From: CAVQBJ01 sp963819075 | Lineage (GTDB): Bacteria > Actinomycetota > Thermoleophilia > Solirubrobacterales > Solirubrobacteraceae | Length of the DNA: 64,000 nt | Direction: 5' to 3' | Assembly (NCBI GenBank): GCA_963819075.1 | Contig: CAWFUP010000005.1 | Coordinates: forward strand, 248,001-312,000 | Shown here: positions 26,177 through 35,616 of the stretch, piece after piece | Layout of the letters: every line of letters starts with the position of its first letter | Position numbering within the stretch: the stretch's first letter is position 1 | Notes under the pieces: model-generated | What the model was told of the DNA's origin: nothing | Seen by the model: only the letters and a program-made list of their open reading frames with translations | The model's database searches: none | Translations under genes and position numbers: made by a program

Positions 26177-27283
26177 ATGTCGATGTTGGCTTGGGACGCC
26201 GCGCTGGAGCGATCGGATCGGCTCGCCACCATGCTCGCGGAACGCGAGGTCGACGCGCTGCTCGTCAGCGCGCCGGTGAACGTGCGTTACCTGACCGGCT
26301 ACACCGGCAGCAACGGCGCGGCGCTCGTCGGCGCCGGCGAGGACGCCGTGCGGCGCTTCTACACCGACTTTCGCTACGCGACCCAGGCGCGCGAGCAGGT
26401 GCCCGATCGCTTCGCGCGCGAGATCGTCACCGGTGACCTGCTCGAGGCCGCCGTGCGCGAGCTCGACGGGCGCGGCCGGCTCGGCTTCGATGACGCCCAG
26501 CTGAGCGTCAAGCGTCATGCCGCACTGGTGGAAAAGCTGCCCGACGGCTGGGAGCTCGTCGCCTGCGGCGGAGCGGTCGAGGCGCTGCGCCAGATCAAGG
26601 ACGCCGACGAGCTCTCACGTATCGCGGCCGCGGCGGCGCTCGTCGACGACATCCTGGGTTGGATCGCCGAGCGCGGGCTCGTCGGCCGCACCGAACGGGA
26701 GGTGGCGATCGAGCTCGAGCACGAGATGCGGCTGCGCGGCGCCGAGGGACCGAGCTTTCCCTCGATCGTGGCCTCAGGCGCGCACGGGGCGCTTCCCCAC
26801 GCCGAGCCCCGCGACGTCGAGATCGCACCCGGTGTGCTCGTGACGATCGACCTCGGGGCGATCGTCGACGGCTACTGCTCGGACTGCACGCGAACCTTCG
26901 CCACCGGCGAGCTCGACGAAGAGGCGAGCGGCGTCTACGACACCGTCCTGCGCGCGCAGAGGGCGGCGCTCGCGGCGGTGGCGGCCGGCCCGACGGGCGT
27001 GCAGGTCGACGCCGTCGCGCGCGCGGTGATCGAGGAAGCTGGGTACGGGGAGTACTTCGGGCACGGCCTCGGTCATGGCGTCGGGATCGAGATCCACGAG
27101 GGGCCGCGCCTGTCGAAGACCGGGGGAGACGCACCGCTGCGCGCCGGCAACGTGGTGACGATCGAACCGGGCATCTACCTGCCGGACCGGCTCGGCGTGC
27201 GCATCGAAGATCTCGTGGTGGTCACCGAGACCGGCTCGGAGTGCCTGAGCCACTTCCCGACCGAGCTGATGATCGTGGCGTGA
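26177..27283 (+). CDS. pepP: Xaa-Pro aminopeptidase (M24 family)
   Basis: Dinuclear-metal aminopeptidase that removes residues before proline. The 368 residues have a creatinase N-terminal domain (ALLVSAPVNVRYLTGYTGS) and a pita-bread catalytic domain with metal ligands in VTIDLGAIVDGYCSDCTRTF (two Asp), HGLGHGVGIEIHE (His), TIEPGIYLP (Glu) and IEDLVVV (Glu). It starts at ATG 26177 or 26183; GTG 26174 is less likely. Position before efp and nusB matches the common actinobacterial order, although about 4 kb now separates them. Confidence 0.92.
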   Translation: MSMLAWDAALERSDRLATMLAEREVDALLVSAPVNVRYLTGYTGSNGAALVGAGEDAVRRFYTDFRYATQAREQVPDRFAREIVTGDLLEAAVRELDGRGRLGFDDAQLSVKRHAALVEKLPDGWELVACGGAVEALRQIKDADELSRIAAAAALVDDILGWIAERGLVGRTEREVAIELEHEMRLRGAEGPSFPSIVASGAHGALPHAEPRDVEIAPGVLVTIDLGAIVDGYCSDCTRTFATGELDEEASGVYDTVLRAQRAALAAVAAGPTGVQVDAVARAVIEEAGYGEYFGHGLGHGVGIEIHEGPRLSKTGGDAPLRAGNVVTIEPGIYLPDRLGVRIEDLVVVTETGSECLSHFPTELMIVA

Positions 27284-27296
27284 GCGATCGTGCGCC

Positions 27297-28046
27297 TCAC
27301 ACGAGGCGCAGGATCGCCACCACCCCGACGACCACGATCAGCGCGCGCAGCACCGGTGGGGGCAGGCGGCGCCCGTAGCGCGCGCCGATCTGCCCGCCGA
27401 CGATCGCGCCGGCCATGATCAGCAGGGCGGGGGCCCACGCCACCCGCGCGGCGAGGATGAACACGAGCCCGGCGACGAGGTTAACGAGCATCGCGAGCAC
27501 GTTCTTGAGCGCGTTGACGCGCTGCAGGTCGTCAGGGAGCGCGAGGCCGAGGATGGCGAGCAGGAGGATGCCCTGGGCGGCGCCGAAGTAGCCGCCGTAC
27601 ACGCCGGACAGGAACACGGCGACGAGGCTCGCGCGCCGATGGACCGACGCGCCGGGCCGCCGGCGCGCCGCGAGGCGCTTGGCCAGCCAGGGCTGGGCGA
27701 CGACCAGCACGAGCGCGATCGCGATGAAGAACGGCACGATCGCCTTGAACGCGGCCGCGGGCAGCGCGAGCAGGGCGATCGCGCCGAGGATGCCACCGGC
27801 GAGCGAGGCGAGCCCGTAGCTGCGGATCCGCTCGCGCTGGCCGCGCAGCTCGGCCCGGTAGCCGTAGGCCCCCGACAGCGAGCCCGGAACGAGCCCGACG
27901 GTGTTCGACACGTTCGCGGTCACCGGCGCGTAGCCGAAGCCGAGGAGCACGGGGAACGTCACGAGCGTCCCGCTGCCCACCACCGTGTTGATCGTGCCGG
28001 CCGCCATGCCGGCAGCGGCGATGGCCACCGCCTCGCCAGGGGTCAT
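27297..28046 (-). CDS. TauE/SafE (TSUP) family membrane transporter
   Basis: A 249-residue protein with seven to eight hydrophobic segments in two halves. It has NTVVGSGTLVTFPVLLGFG near the start and GVYGGYFGAAQGILLLA at the middle, the repeated signature of the TSUP family, which moves sulfite, sulfoacetate or other anions across the cytoplasmic membrane. The substrate is not inferable. It faces pepP convergently with a 13-nt gap. Confidence 0.88.
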   Translation of the reverse strand: MTPGEAVAIAAAGMAAGTINTVVGSGTLVTFPVLLGFGYAPVTANVSNTVGLVPGSLSGAYGYRAELRGQRERIRSYGLASLAGGILGAIALLALPAAAFKAIVPFFIAIALVLVVAQPWLAKRLAARRRPGASVHRRASLVAVFLSGVYGGYFGAAQGILLLAILGLALPDDLQRVNALKNVLAMLVNLVAGLVFILAARVAWAPALLIMAGAIVGGQIGARYGRRLPPPVLRALIVVVGVVAILRLV

Positions 28047-28189
28047 CGCGCGGCGGCGGTCGGCGTGAGGTCGGGCCGACCGGCGGCGCTCACGCGGATG
28101 GTGCGGCGCGCGACGGCATCGAACGGGAATCTAGCCGAGCGCCGGCGCGGCCTCGCGTCCGGCCGCTCGCCGCAGGCGGTCTACGCCGT

Positions 28190-29389
28190 CTAGGCGGCCG
28201 ACAGCGGCTGCTGCTGCGCGGCCGGGGCCGGCGCGCTGTCCGGTGCGGGTGCGGCGACCGGAGCGTTCGGGGGCGCGATCTCCTCGGCGGCGCAGGCGGC
28301 GGCCTCGGTCATGTCGATGACCGCTTCGTCGATCGTCCCGCTGTCCTGGCGCACACGAATCGTCGGGAAGTAGGGCCGCTCGGGATCGACGGCGGCCACG
28401 ACGCCGATCCGGCCGTCCGGGAGGAGGATCTCGTGACCGATCGCGTAGGGCATGACGACGCGCTGGAAGTGCTCGACGATCTTCGGGTCGAACTGAGTGC
28501 CCGCGCCCTCCACGACGGCGCGCACGCCGACGTACGGCGGTGCGGCCTTCTTGTACGGGCGGTCGGAGGTGATCGCGTCGTACACGTCGGCGGGGGCGGC
28601 GATGCGCGCGAAGAGGTGGATACGGTCGCCGGCCTTCCCATGGGGGTAGCCGAGGCCGTCCCAGCGCTCGTGGTGGCTGCGCACGACGGCGAGCACGAGC
28701 GACGACATGCGGTCGGAGGGAAGCATCTCGACGCCCGCCTCGGGATGGGTCTTGACGACCTCGTACTCCTCGGGGGTGAGCGTGTTCTGCTTGTTGAGGA
28801 TCTCGTGGGGGATGGCGAGCTTGCCGATGTCGTGGATGAGCAGCCCGGTGCCGAGCGTGGTCAGGCGCTCCTCGATCTCGTCGTAGCGACGGCGCCCGGC
28901 CCAGTCGACCCAGCCGTCCTCGCGCAGCACGCGATGGGCGATGAGCAGTCCAAGCGTGGTGACGCGTAGCGAATGGCGATACGTGTAGGTGTCCGCGGCG
29001 GCCAGGTCGTCGAGCGCGTGCGCCGCCTCGGGGCAGTCCACGATCGCGCGCGCGATGGCCGCGGCGGTGGCGGCCACCTTGGCCACGACATCGTCAGGGA
29101 TCGGCTGGCCGCGACGGAGCGCGTCACGCGCCGAGTCCAGGGCCTCGATCGCGGCCTTCTGGGTCTGCGCGCGCACCTCGGGCGACAGCGGCTCGACGGG
29201 CTCGATCATCTCGCCGAGCTCGTCTTCGATCCAGACGGCGTGGACGCCGCTCGTGGCGAGGCGCTGCGCGAGGTTGGCCGTCAGGCGCACCCCGCTGCGT
29301 AGCATCGGCAGCTCGTTGGGGCGTCCGCTGATGACGTCGCGCGCGAGCTCCATGCCCTCGCTGACGCGGCTGATCGTAACGAGCCTCAT
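28190..29389 (-). CDS. HD-GYP domain protein, probable c-di-GMP phosphodiesterase
   Basis: A 399-residue soluble protein. The N-terminal 120 residues resemble the region preceding HD-GYP domains (RLVTISRVSEGMELARDV). The HD-GYP domain (about 140-340) has its first metal histidine in YRHSLRVTTLGLLIAHRV, the HD pair in GLLIHDIGKLAIPHEIL, then VRSHHERWDGLGYPHGKAGD containing HHE and GYP. These are the hallmarks of enzymes that hydrolyse c-di-GMP, sometimes cGAMP. The tail is Ala/Pro-rich. The start is ATG 29389, preceded by a GGGGGG stretch. Confidence 0.9.
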   Translation of the reverse strand: MRLVTISRVSEGMELARDVISGRPNELPMLRSGVRLTANLAQRLATSGVHAVWIEDELGEMIEPVEPLSPEVRAQTQKAAIEALDSARDALRRGQPIPDDVVAKVAATAAAIARAIVDCPEAAHALDDLAAADTYTYRHSLRVTTLGLLIAHRVLREDGWVDWAGRRRYDEIEERLTTLGTGLLIHDIGKLAIPHEILNKQNTLTPEEYEVVKTHPEAGVEMLPSDRMSSLVLAVVRSHHERWDGLGYPHGKAGDRIHLFARIAAPADVYDAITSDRPYKKAAPPYVGVRAVVEGAGTQFDPKIVEHFQRVVMPYAIGHEILLPDGRIGVVAAVDPERPYFPTIRVRQDSGTIDEAVIDMTEAAACAAEEIAPPNAPVAAPAPDSAPAPAAQQQPLSAA

Positions 29390-29578
29390 CGGCCCCCCCA
29401 CATCGAATGTGCGTCCATATGGTTCAAACATCGGCAAAAACGGGTAAGGCTTGAGGCACGTCACACGGGGATACGAGCCTTGCCGTGCTTCATCGCGCGC
29501 GTATACGTGACTCCGGCGCGGTCGGCAACCCCGACGCGGGCCACCAGATGCCGCTCAAGGCGTCTCCGCAGGTGGCCG

Positions 29579-31357
29579 ATGACCGGGGTGATGCGACGCC
29601 TTGCCCTGATGCTGTGGGTGGTGGCAACCGTCCTGCTCGCCTCGCCGTCCCTCGCCGCGTCCGAGGCCGCGGCGCGGCCAGCCGCGCCCGCCACCGGCCC
29701 GAAGACCCCGCTCACGGGGGTCAAGCTGGCGACCGTGGAAAGCGAGATCGCGGCGATTCGCAACGAGGAGGCGACGGGCGGTCTGCCGCTGTGGTTCCCG
29801 GCCACGGACACCGAAGTCCCGTACGGGTTCTCCTCCGACGCGGCGCAGGCCATCGCCGTCGCCAAGGCGACGCCGGAGCTGCTCGCGCTGCATCGCCGCG
29901 AGCACCCGCTGCGCTTCTACGTGACCGTGTTCAGCCTCAATCACTGGGAGGTGTTCTTCAACTACAAGGGCACCGACGTGGCCGAGGTCGACGTGAGCCG
30001 CTCGGGACGCGTGACCGCCGTCTACACGGGACCGCTCGTCGAGGCGCAGTGGGCACACGGGCACTACGAGGCCCTGTTCGACTCCCCGTGGGTGTGGCTG
30101 ACCTTTGGCCTGATGTTCTTGCTCGTCCTGTTCGATCCGCGGCGGCCGCTGCGCCTGCTGCATCTGGACGGGCTCGTGTTGCTCTCGTTCGGCGCGTCGT
30201 ATGCGCTCTTCAACGCCACCCACATCGTGGCCGCGGTCTGGGCCGTCTACCCGCCGTTGCTCTACATCCTCGGACGCCTGCTCGTGGTCGGGTTCCGTCG
30301 GCGCGGGTCGCCGGGCCGCCGCTGGGACCCGTGGCTGCCCACGTGGGCGCTGGCGGCTGGGCTGCTTGCCCTCGTGGGCGCCCGCATCGGCCTGAACCTG
30401 GCCAGTGGTCGCGTGCTCGACGTGGGCTATGCCTCGGTCATCGGCGCCCACCGCATCCTGCACGATCAGTCGCTGTACTTCGCGACGACGAGTCATATCG
30501 ACACCTACGGACCGATCGCCTACCTCGCCTACGTCCCGTTCGAGGCGCTCTTCCCGTGGCACGGTCTGTGGGACTACCTTCCGTCGGCGCACGCGGCGAC
30601 GATCACCTTCGACCTCGTGACGATCGCTGGGCTCGTTCTCCTCGGGATGCGGCTGCGTCCCGGCGCGTCGGGACGCCGTCTCGGGCTCGCGCTCGGCTGG
30701 GCGTGGTCGGCGTTCCCGTTCACGTTGCTCGGGATCATCACGAATGTGAATGATGGCCTCGTGGCGATGCTGCTCGTGCTCGCGCTGCTCGCGCTGAGCG
30801 TGCCCGCCGCACGCGGGGCTCTCATCGGCCTGGCCGCGGCGGCGAAATTCTCGCCGGCGATACTGCTCCCGCTTTTCGCCCGCGGGCTCGGGAAGCGTCG
30901 TTGGCGTGAGGCACTGACGTGCGTGGCTACGTTTGCGGCGGTGACCGCGTTCTCGGTGTGGCTCTACCTTCCCAGTGGCGGGATCGCCGAGTTCTACCGT
31001 CACACCATCGGCTACCAGCTCACACGGGTCGACGTCTTCTCGGTGTGGGCGCTGCATCCGAGCCTGTCGTGGCTGAAGCTGATCGTCGAGATCGGCGCGC
31101 TCGCGCTGGCCGTGGGTGTCGCCTTCACGTCACGGAGTCGGTCAACGGCCCAATTCGCCGCGCTGGCCGGCGCGCTCATGATCGCCGTCCAGCTCCCGGC
31201 CGTGCACTGGTTCTACTACTACATCGTCTGGTTCTTGCCGTTCGTGCTCGTTGGCCTGCTCGCGCGCGAGCCCGCGGCGGCTGTCGGCGCGCTTGCGCCC
31301 TCGCTCGACGACGAGTCCGAGTCCGTGTCAGCGGCGCCGGCCACCCTCGCTGCTTGA
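29579..31357 (+). CDS. Polytopic glycosyltransferase-like protein with extracytoplasmic N-domain
   Basis: About 592 residues. A signal peptide or anchor (LALMLWVVATVLLASPSLAA) precedes a soluble domain of about 150 residues with RFYVTVFSLNHWEVFFNYKG and DVSRSGRVTAVYTGP, which looks like a PepSY-type beta domain. About ten membrane helices follow, with DVGYASVIGAHRILHDQSLYF and IDTYGPIAYLAYVPFE resembling GT87/DUF2029 loops. It may link polymer glycosylation to an extracytoplasmic sensor domain. An ATG at 29591 is an alternative start. Function unproven. Confidence 0.62.
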   Translation: MTGVMRRLALMLWVVATVLLASPSLAASEAAARPAAPATGPKTPLTGVKLATVESEIAAIRNEEATGGLPLWFPATDTEVPYGFSSDAAQAIAVAKATPELLALHRREHPLRFYVTVFSLNHWEVFFNYKGTDVAEVDVSRSGRVTAVYTGPLVEAQWAHGHYEALFDSPWVWLTFGLMFLLVLFDPRRPLRLLHLDGLVLLSFGASYALFNATHIVAAVWAVYPPLLYILGRLLVVGFRRRGSPGRRWDPWLPTWALAAGLLALVGARIGLNLASGRVLDVGYASVIGAHRILHDQSLYFATTSHIDTYGPIAYLAYVPFEALFPWHGLWDYLPSAHAATITFDLVTIAGLVLLGMRLRPGASGRRLGLALGWAWSAFPFTLLGIITNVNDGLVAMLLVLALLALSVPAARGALIGLAAAAKFSPAILLPLFARGLGKRRWREALTCVATFAAVTAFSVWLYLPSGGIAEFYRHTIGYQLTRVDVFSVWALHPSLSWLKLIVEIGALALAVGVAFTSRSRSTAQFAALAGALMIAVQLPAVHWFYYYIVWFLPFVLVGLLAREPAAAVGALAPSLDDESESVSAAPATLAA

Positions 31358-31410
31358 CTTCGGCAGGGTGACGCGGCGCGTGGCGCTCGCACCGAGGTGC
31401 GCCGGCCCGC

Positions 31411-31416
31411 TACCCT
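31411..31416 (+). promoter_or_regulatory. Candidate -10 box TACCCT for efp
   Basis: Eight nt before the GTG start of efp; no ribosome binding site is visible between them, which fits a leaderless transcript. Confidence 0.5.
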
Positions 31417-31424
31417 GACGCGCT

Positions 31425-31985
31425 GTGATCAGCACGAATCAGCTCAAGAGCGGCAACCACATCGAGGTCGACGGAACGATCTTCAAGGTGCTCGAGTTCC
31501 AGCACGTCAAGCCCGGCAAGGGCGGGGCATTCGTGCGCACAAAGCTGCGGCGCGCGTCCGACGGGAACGTAATCGACCGCACGTTCCGCGCCGGGGAGAA
31601 GTTTCGCGCCGTACGGACCGAGGCGCGCAAGATGCAGTTCCTGTACGCCGACGGCAGCGACGCACACTTCATGGACTCGGAGTCCTTCGAGCAGCTCGCC
31701 GTGCCCGAGACCACCGTCAAGGACATGCTGCGCTGGACGAAGCCGAGCAGCGCGGTCGACGTGCTGTTCATCGACGACGAGCCGTCCGACATCCAGCTGC
31801 CGAGCGCCGTCGACCTCGAGGTCACCGAGACCGAGCCCGGGCTGCGCGGCGACACCGCGTCGGGGGGCGGGACGAAGCCGGCGACGCTCGAGACCGGGGC
31901 CGCGATCCAGGTACCGCTGTTCGTGAACGTCGGCGAGCGCGTGCGCGTCGACACGCGCTCGGGCGAGTACGTATCGCGCGCCTAG
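31425..31985 (+). CDS. efp: Translation elongation factor P
   Basis: EF-P binds next to the ribosomal P site and rescues stalling at polyproline. The 186 residues form three beta domains: ISTNQLKSGNHIEVDG, then the loop PGKGGAF with the lysine (residue 32) that other bacteria may modify, and a C-terminal OB fold ending VNVGERVRVDTRSGEYVSRA. Several pilus proteins in this window are rich in Pro runs (PPPPP in PilM, TPPPSS in the PilP-position protein) and would be natural clients. Confidence 0.96.
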   Translation: MISTNQLKSGNHIEVDGTIFKVLEFQHVKPGKGGAFVRTKLRRASDGNVIDRTFRAGEKFRAVRTEARKMQFLYADGSDAHFMDSESFEQLAVPETTVKDMLRWTKPSSAVDVLFIDDEPSDIQLPSAVDLEVTETEPGLRGDTASGGGTKPATLETGAAIQVPLFVNVGERVRVDTRSGEYVSRA

Positions 31986-32070
31986 CGTCGCCGGCCGTCG
32001 TGTTCCGCACGCCCCGCGCGACCGCCCCGAGCCTCGTGCCCTTCCACGCCGCCGTGGCGATCGGCTGACC

Positions 32071-32532
32071 GTGCGCCGCTCCGAACAGCGGCGCGCTGCC
32101 GTCTTCGCCCTCTACCAGCACGACCTCACCGGCCAGTCGCTCACCGACACCCTCGGCCGCGACGCGTCGCTGCTGTCGCGGGCCCTCGCTCACGCGGCGG
32201 CGGATCGCGCGCCCGAACTCGACGAGGTCATCTCGCGTCACGCCCGGGGGTGGTCGGTGGAGCGCATCCAGCCGCTCGAGCGCAGCATCCTGCGCGTCGC
32301 GCTCATCGAGATGCTGCATCCCGACGTCGCGCCCGGTGAGGTTCCGATCCCGCCGGAGGGGGCCATCGACGAAGCCGTGGAGAGCGCCAAGACGTTCTGC
32401 GGTAGCGACGCCCCGGCGTTCGTGAACGGCATCCTCGCCGCGGTGCTGCGCGAGGTGCGCGAGAATGACGCGCGCACCGACCCCGAACCGTCCGGCCCTG
32501 CTGCGGCCGCGCAGGAGGAAGACCGCCCGTGA
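32071..32532 (+). CDS. nusB: Transcription antitermination factor NusB
   Basis: NusB helps antitermination of rRNA operons with NusE. The 153 all-helical residues begin RRSEQRRAAVFALYQHDLTG, and the second half contains RIQPLERSILRVALIEML, AIDEAVESAKTFCGSD and FVNGILAAVLREV. It uses GTG. The 3' end overlaps the next gene by 4 nt. Confidence 0.95.
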   Translation: MRRSEQRRAAVFALYQHDLTGQSLTDTLGRDASLLSRALAHAAADRAPELDEVISRHARGWSVERIQPLERSILRVALIEMLHPDVAPGEVPIPPEGAIDEAVESAKTFCGSDAPAFVNGILAAVLREVRENDARTDPEPSGPAAAAQEEDRP

Positions 32533-32729
32533 CCGATACCCTCGACGATCTCATCACGCGCCTGGAGCGCGCGGCCGAGCAGCTGCGCAGCGGCGAGGTC
32601 TCGGCCGATGCCGCGGCGACGCTGGTAGAGGACTGCGCGGCACTCGCCACGGCGGCGAGCGCCGAGCTCGACCGGCGCGCTCGGGCCGAGGTGACCGAGC
32701 TCGCGCCGGGGCAGGACTCGCTGCTGTAG
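32529..32729 (+). CDS. xseB: Exonuclease VII small subunit-like protein
   Basis: A 66-residue helical protein with TLDDLITRLERAAEQLRSGE and a second helix, matching the small subunit of exonuclease VII in length and pattern. The position between nusB and ispA also fits. The large-subunit gene xseA is not next to it, so it must lie elsewhere or this helical hairpin has another role. GTG start, GTGA overlap with nusB. Confidence 0.6.
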   Translation: MTDTLDDLITRLERAAEQLRSGEVSADAAATLVEDCAALATAASAELDRRARAEVTELAPGQDSLL

Positions 32730-32737
32730 CGCACGCG

Positions 32738-33634
32738 TTGACCTCTGCACCACCACCGGCGGGCGCGTATCCCGACCACCTGCGCGCGGAGGTCGAGCGC
32801 TACCTGGCCGAGCTTCGCTTCTCCGGCGAGGCGATCACCGCCGGCCTGGAGGAGGCGATGCGCTACTCGCTGCTCGCCGGCGGCAAGCGAATCCGGCCGG
32901 TGCTCTCGCTCGCCACCGCTCGCGCGGTCGGCCGTGAGCATCGGTCGGTGCTTCCGCTCGCCGCCGCGATCGAGCTCATCCACACGTATTCGCTCATCCA
33001 CGACGACCTGCCGGCGATGGACGACGATGACCTGCGTCGAGGGCGGCCGACGTGTCACGTCGCCTTCGGCGAGCCGGTGGCGATCCTCGCCGGCGACGGT
33101 CTGTATGCCGAGGCCTTCCGGCATGTGCTCAGCGAGCAGCGCTCGCCGCCCGAGCGTGTGCTCGCCGCCGTTGCCGAGCTGGCCGCGGCGACCGGCGTCG
33201 ACGGCATGGTTGGCGGACAGTACGTCGACGTGCGGGCGACCGCGCCGTCGGGCCCGGCCGGCCTGCGGCGGCTGCACGAGTTGAAGACCGGGCGCCTGAT
33301 CGCGGCGAGCGTCCAGTGCGTACTCCTTATCGAGGGCGCGCCCGAACCTGCGACAATTCCATTTCGCCGCTTTGCGGCCGAGCTGGGCGTGCTCTTCCAG
33401 ATCGTCGATGACATCCTCGATGTGACCGGCAGCGACGACGCCCTCGGTAAGCCGCAGGGCAGCGATGAGCGTCATGGCAAGCGGACCTACGTGAGCGAGT
33501 TCGGAATCGATCAGGCGAGGACTCTGGCCCACGAGTCCTACCGCACCGCACGTGGCGCGCTCGCCGACGCCGCTCCCGACGGCGCGGCCGAGCTCGAGCA
33601 GATCACCGACTTCATCTACACCCGGACCTCATGA
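32738..33634 (+). CDS. ispA: Polyprenyl (farnesyl/geranylgeranyl) diphosphate synthase
   Basis: Trans-prenyltransferase making C15-C20 diphosphates from IPP and an allylic primer. The about 298 residues carry GGKRIRPVLSLATARAVG, the first Asp-rich motif DDLPAMDDDDLRRGRPT, GGQYVD, KTG and the second Asp motif FQIVDDILDVTG. The start is uncertain: a TTG at 32738, 8 nt after the xseB-like stop, gives the expected length. The stop overlaps the dxs ATG, so precursor supply and chain elongation are coupled. Confidence 0.9.
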   Translation: MTSAPPPAGAYPDHLRAEVERYLAELRFSGEAITAGLEEAMRYSLLAGGKRIRPVLSLATARAVGREHRSVLPLAAAIELIHTYSLIHDDLPAMDDDDLRRGRPTCHVAFGEPVAILAGDGLYAEAFRHVLSEQRSPPERVLAAVAELAAATGVDGMVGGQYVDVRATAPSGPAGLRRLHELKTGRLIAASVQCVLLIEGAPEPATIPFRRFAAELGVLFQIVDDILDVTGSDDALGKPQGSDERHGKRTYVSEFGIDQARTLAHESYRTARGALADAAPDGAAELEQITDFIYTRTS

Positions 33635-35616
33635 CCCCAGCGGACGAACCGAGTGAGCGCCTGCTGGGCGGCATCGACGGTCCGGCCGATCTGAGGCCGC
33701 TCACCGAGGAGCAACTCGCGCAGGTCGCCCAGGAGGTCCGCGAGCACATCATCGAGACGGTCGGGGAGATCGGCGGGCACTTCGGAGCGAACCTCGGGAC
33801 GTGCGAGTTGGCCGTCGCGCTGCATTCGCTGCTCGATTCGCCCCACGACAAGGTGCTCTGGGACGTCGGCCATCAGGCCTATCCGCACAAGGTCCTCACC
33901 GGCCGGCGCGACGAGCTGCCGACGATCCGTCAGTACGGCGGCCTGGCGCCGTTCTGCTCGATCGCCGAGTCCGAGCACGACATCATGGGCGCCGGCCACG
34001 CGTCGACGTCGATCGGCTACGCCGTCGGTGTCAAGGAGGGCATGCGCCACATCGGTGTCGAGGACGGCAAGGTCGTCGCGGTCATCGGCGACGGCGCAAT
34101 GACCGGGGGCGTTGCCTTCGAGGCGATCCACCAGGCCGGCGGCCTTGGAACGCCGATCGTCGTCGTGCTCAACGACAACGGCATGTCGATCGCGCCGAAC
34201 GTCGGCGCGCTTTCGCGCTACTTCAACCGCGTGCGCCTCAACCCGAAGCTGTGGCACGCCCGCGAGGGCGTCGAGGGCGGCCTCTCGCGCCTGCCCGGTG
34301 GGATTGGCGCCAAGTTCGAGCGCCTCGGCCCCCAGCTGAAGGAGTCCATCAAGGCGTTCTGGGCGCCGGGCCTGTTCTGGGAGGAGCTCGATTGGGCGTA
34401 CATGGGCGTCATCGACGGACACGACGTGCGTGGTCTGCGCGTCGCATTGCGCGAGGCGCTGGCCGCCGAGCGCCCGGTCGTCGTGCACATCGCCACGGTC
34501 AAGGGCAAGGGCTTCGCGCCCGCCGAGGAGGGTGGCCTGGAGGGTATGGAGCGCTGGCACGCGGCCAAGCCCAATTCGATTGCCAACGGCGCGCCGGCGC
34601 CGGTACGCAAGGGCTCACGCTTCTCGGCGCCGGCGCCCCCGGCCTACACGCAGGTGTTCGGCGACGCGCTCGTCCGCGAGTGCGAGCGCGACGCCCGGAT
34701 CGTCGGGATCACCGCCGCGATGAACTCGGGGACCGGCCTGAACATCCTGCAGAAGGCGATGCCCGAGCGTTACTTCGACGTCGGCATCGCCGAGCAGCAG
34801 GCCGTGCTGTTCGCCTCCGGCCTGGCGCTCGAGGGTGTCAAGCCGGTCGCCGCCATCTATTCGACCTTTCTGCAGCGCGCCTACGACCAGATCGTCCACG
34901 ACGTCTGCCTGCAGAAGCTCAACGTCGTGTTCGCGATGGACCGCGCCGGCCTCGTCGGCGACGACGGACCGACCCATCACGGCGCGTTCGACATCGCCTA
35001 CTTGCGCTGCCTGCCCAACCTCGTGCTCATGGCGCCTCGCGACGAGGCGATGCTGTGCGACATGCTGCACACCGCGCTCGTTTACAGCGACGGTCCGGTC
35101 GCGCTGCGCTATCCGCGCGGCTCCGGCCCGGGGGTGGCGATCCCCGACGAGCCGTCGCTGATCGAGATCGGGACCGGCGAGGTCCTGCGCACGGGCGGCG
35201 CCGCCGAGCCCAACGGCGGGCGCGTCGCGCTCGTCGGGTACGGAACGGGGGTCGCCAAGGCGCTCGACGCCGCCGATCTGCTCGCCGACCGCGACATCCA
35301 CGTCACGGTCGCCGACGCCCGCTTTGCCAAGCCGATCGACGCCGCGCTCATGGCCGAGCTCGCGGCCGAGCACGACCTGCTCGTCACCGTCGAGGAGGGC
35401 GTATTGCACGGCGGCTTCGGCTCCGCCGTGTGGGAGACCCTCAACGACGCCGGCGCCGGCGCAGTGCGGATCCTTCGCGTCGGCCTGCCCGACCGCTACG
35501 TGACCCACGGCAGCCCGGCCCTGCTGCACGCGGAGGTCGGCTTCACGCCCGACCGCATCGCCGAGCGCGTCGAAACGGCGATCCTCGATCGGCGCGAGAC
35601 GATCGTCGGGGCCTGA
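33631..35616 (+). CDS. dxs: 1-Deoxy-D-xylulose-5-phosphate synthase
   Basis: First enzyme of the MEP isoprenoid pathway: pyruvate plus glyceraldehyde-3-phosphate to DXP, with thiamine diphosphate. The 661 residues show GHQAYPHKVLTGRRD, AGHASTSIGYAVG, the ThDP motif GDGAMTGGVAFEA...NDNGMS, DGHDV, then FDVGIAEQQAV with the catalytic Glu and DRAGLVGDDGPTHHGAFD. It overlaps ispA by 4 nt (ATGA). Confidence 0.96.
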   Translation: MTPADEPSERLLGGIDGPADLRPLTEEQLAQVAQEVREHIIETVGEIGGHFGANLGTCELAVALHSLLDSPHDKVLWDVGHQAYPHKVLTGRRDELPTIRQYGGLAPFCSIAESEHDIMGAGHASTSIGYAVGVKEGMRHIGVEDGKVVAVIGDGAMTGGVAFEAIHQAGGLGTPIVVVLNDNGMSIAPNVGALSRYFNRVRLNPKLWHAREGVEGGLSRLPGGIGAKFERLGPQLKESIKAFWAPGLFWEELDWAYMGVIDGHDVRGLRVALREALAAERPVVVHIATVKGKGFAPAEEGGLEGMERWHAAKPNSIANGAPAPVRKGSRFSAPAPPAYTQVFGDALVRECERDARIVGITAAMNSGTGLNILQKAMPERYFDVGIAEQQAVLFASGLALEGVKPVAAIYSTFLQRAYDQIVHDVCLQKLNVVFAMDRAGLVGDDGPTHHGAFDIAYLRCLPNLVLMAPRDEAMLCDMLHTALVYSDGPVALRYPRGSGPGVAIPDEPSLIEIGTGEVLRTGGAAEPNGGRVALVGYGTGVAKALDAADLLADRDIHVTVADARFAKPIDAALMAELAAEHDLLVTVEEGVLHGGFGSAVWETLNDAGAGAVRILRVGLPDRYVTHGSPALLHAEVGFTPDRIAERVETAILDRRETIVGA

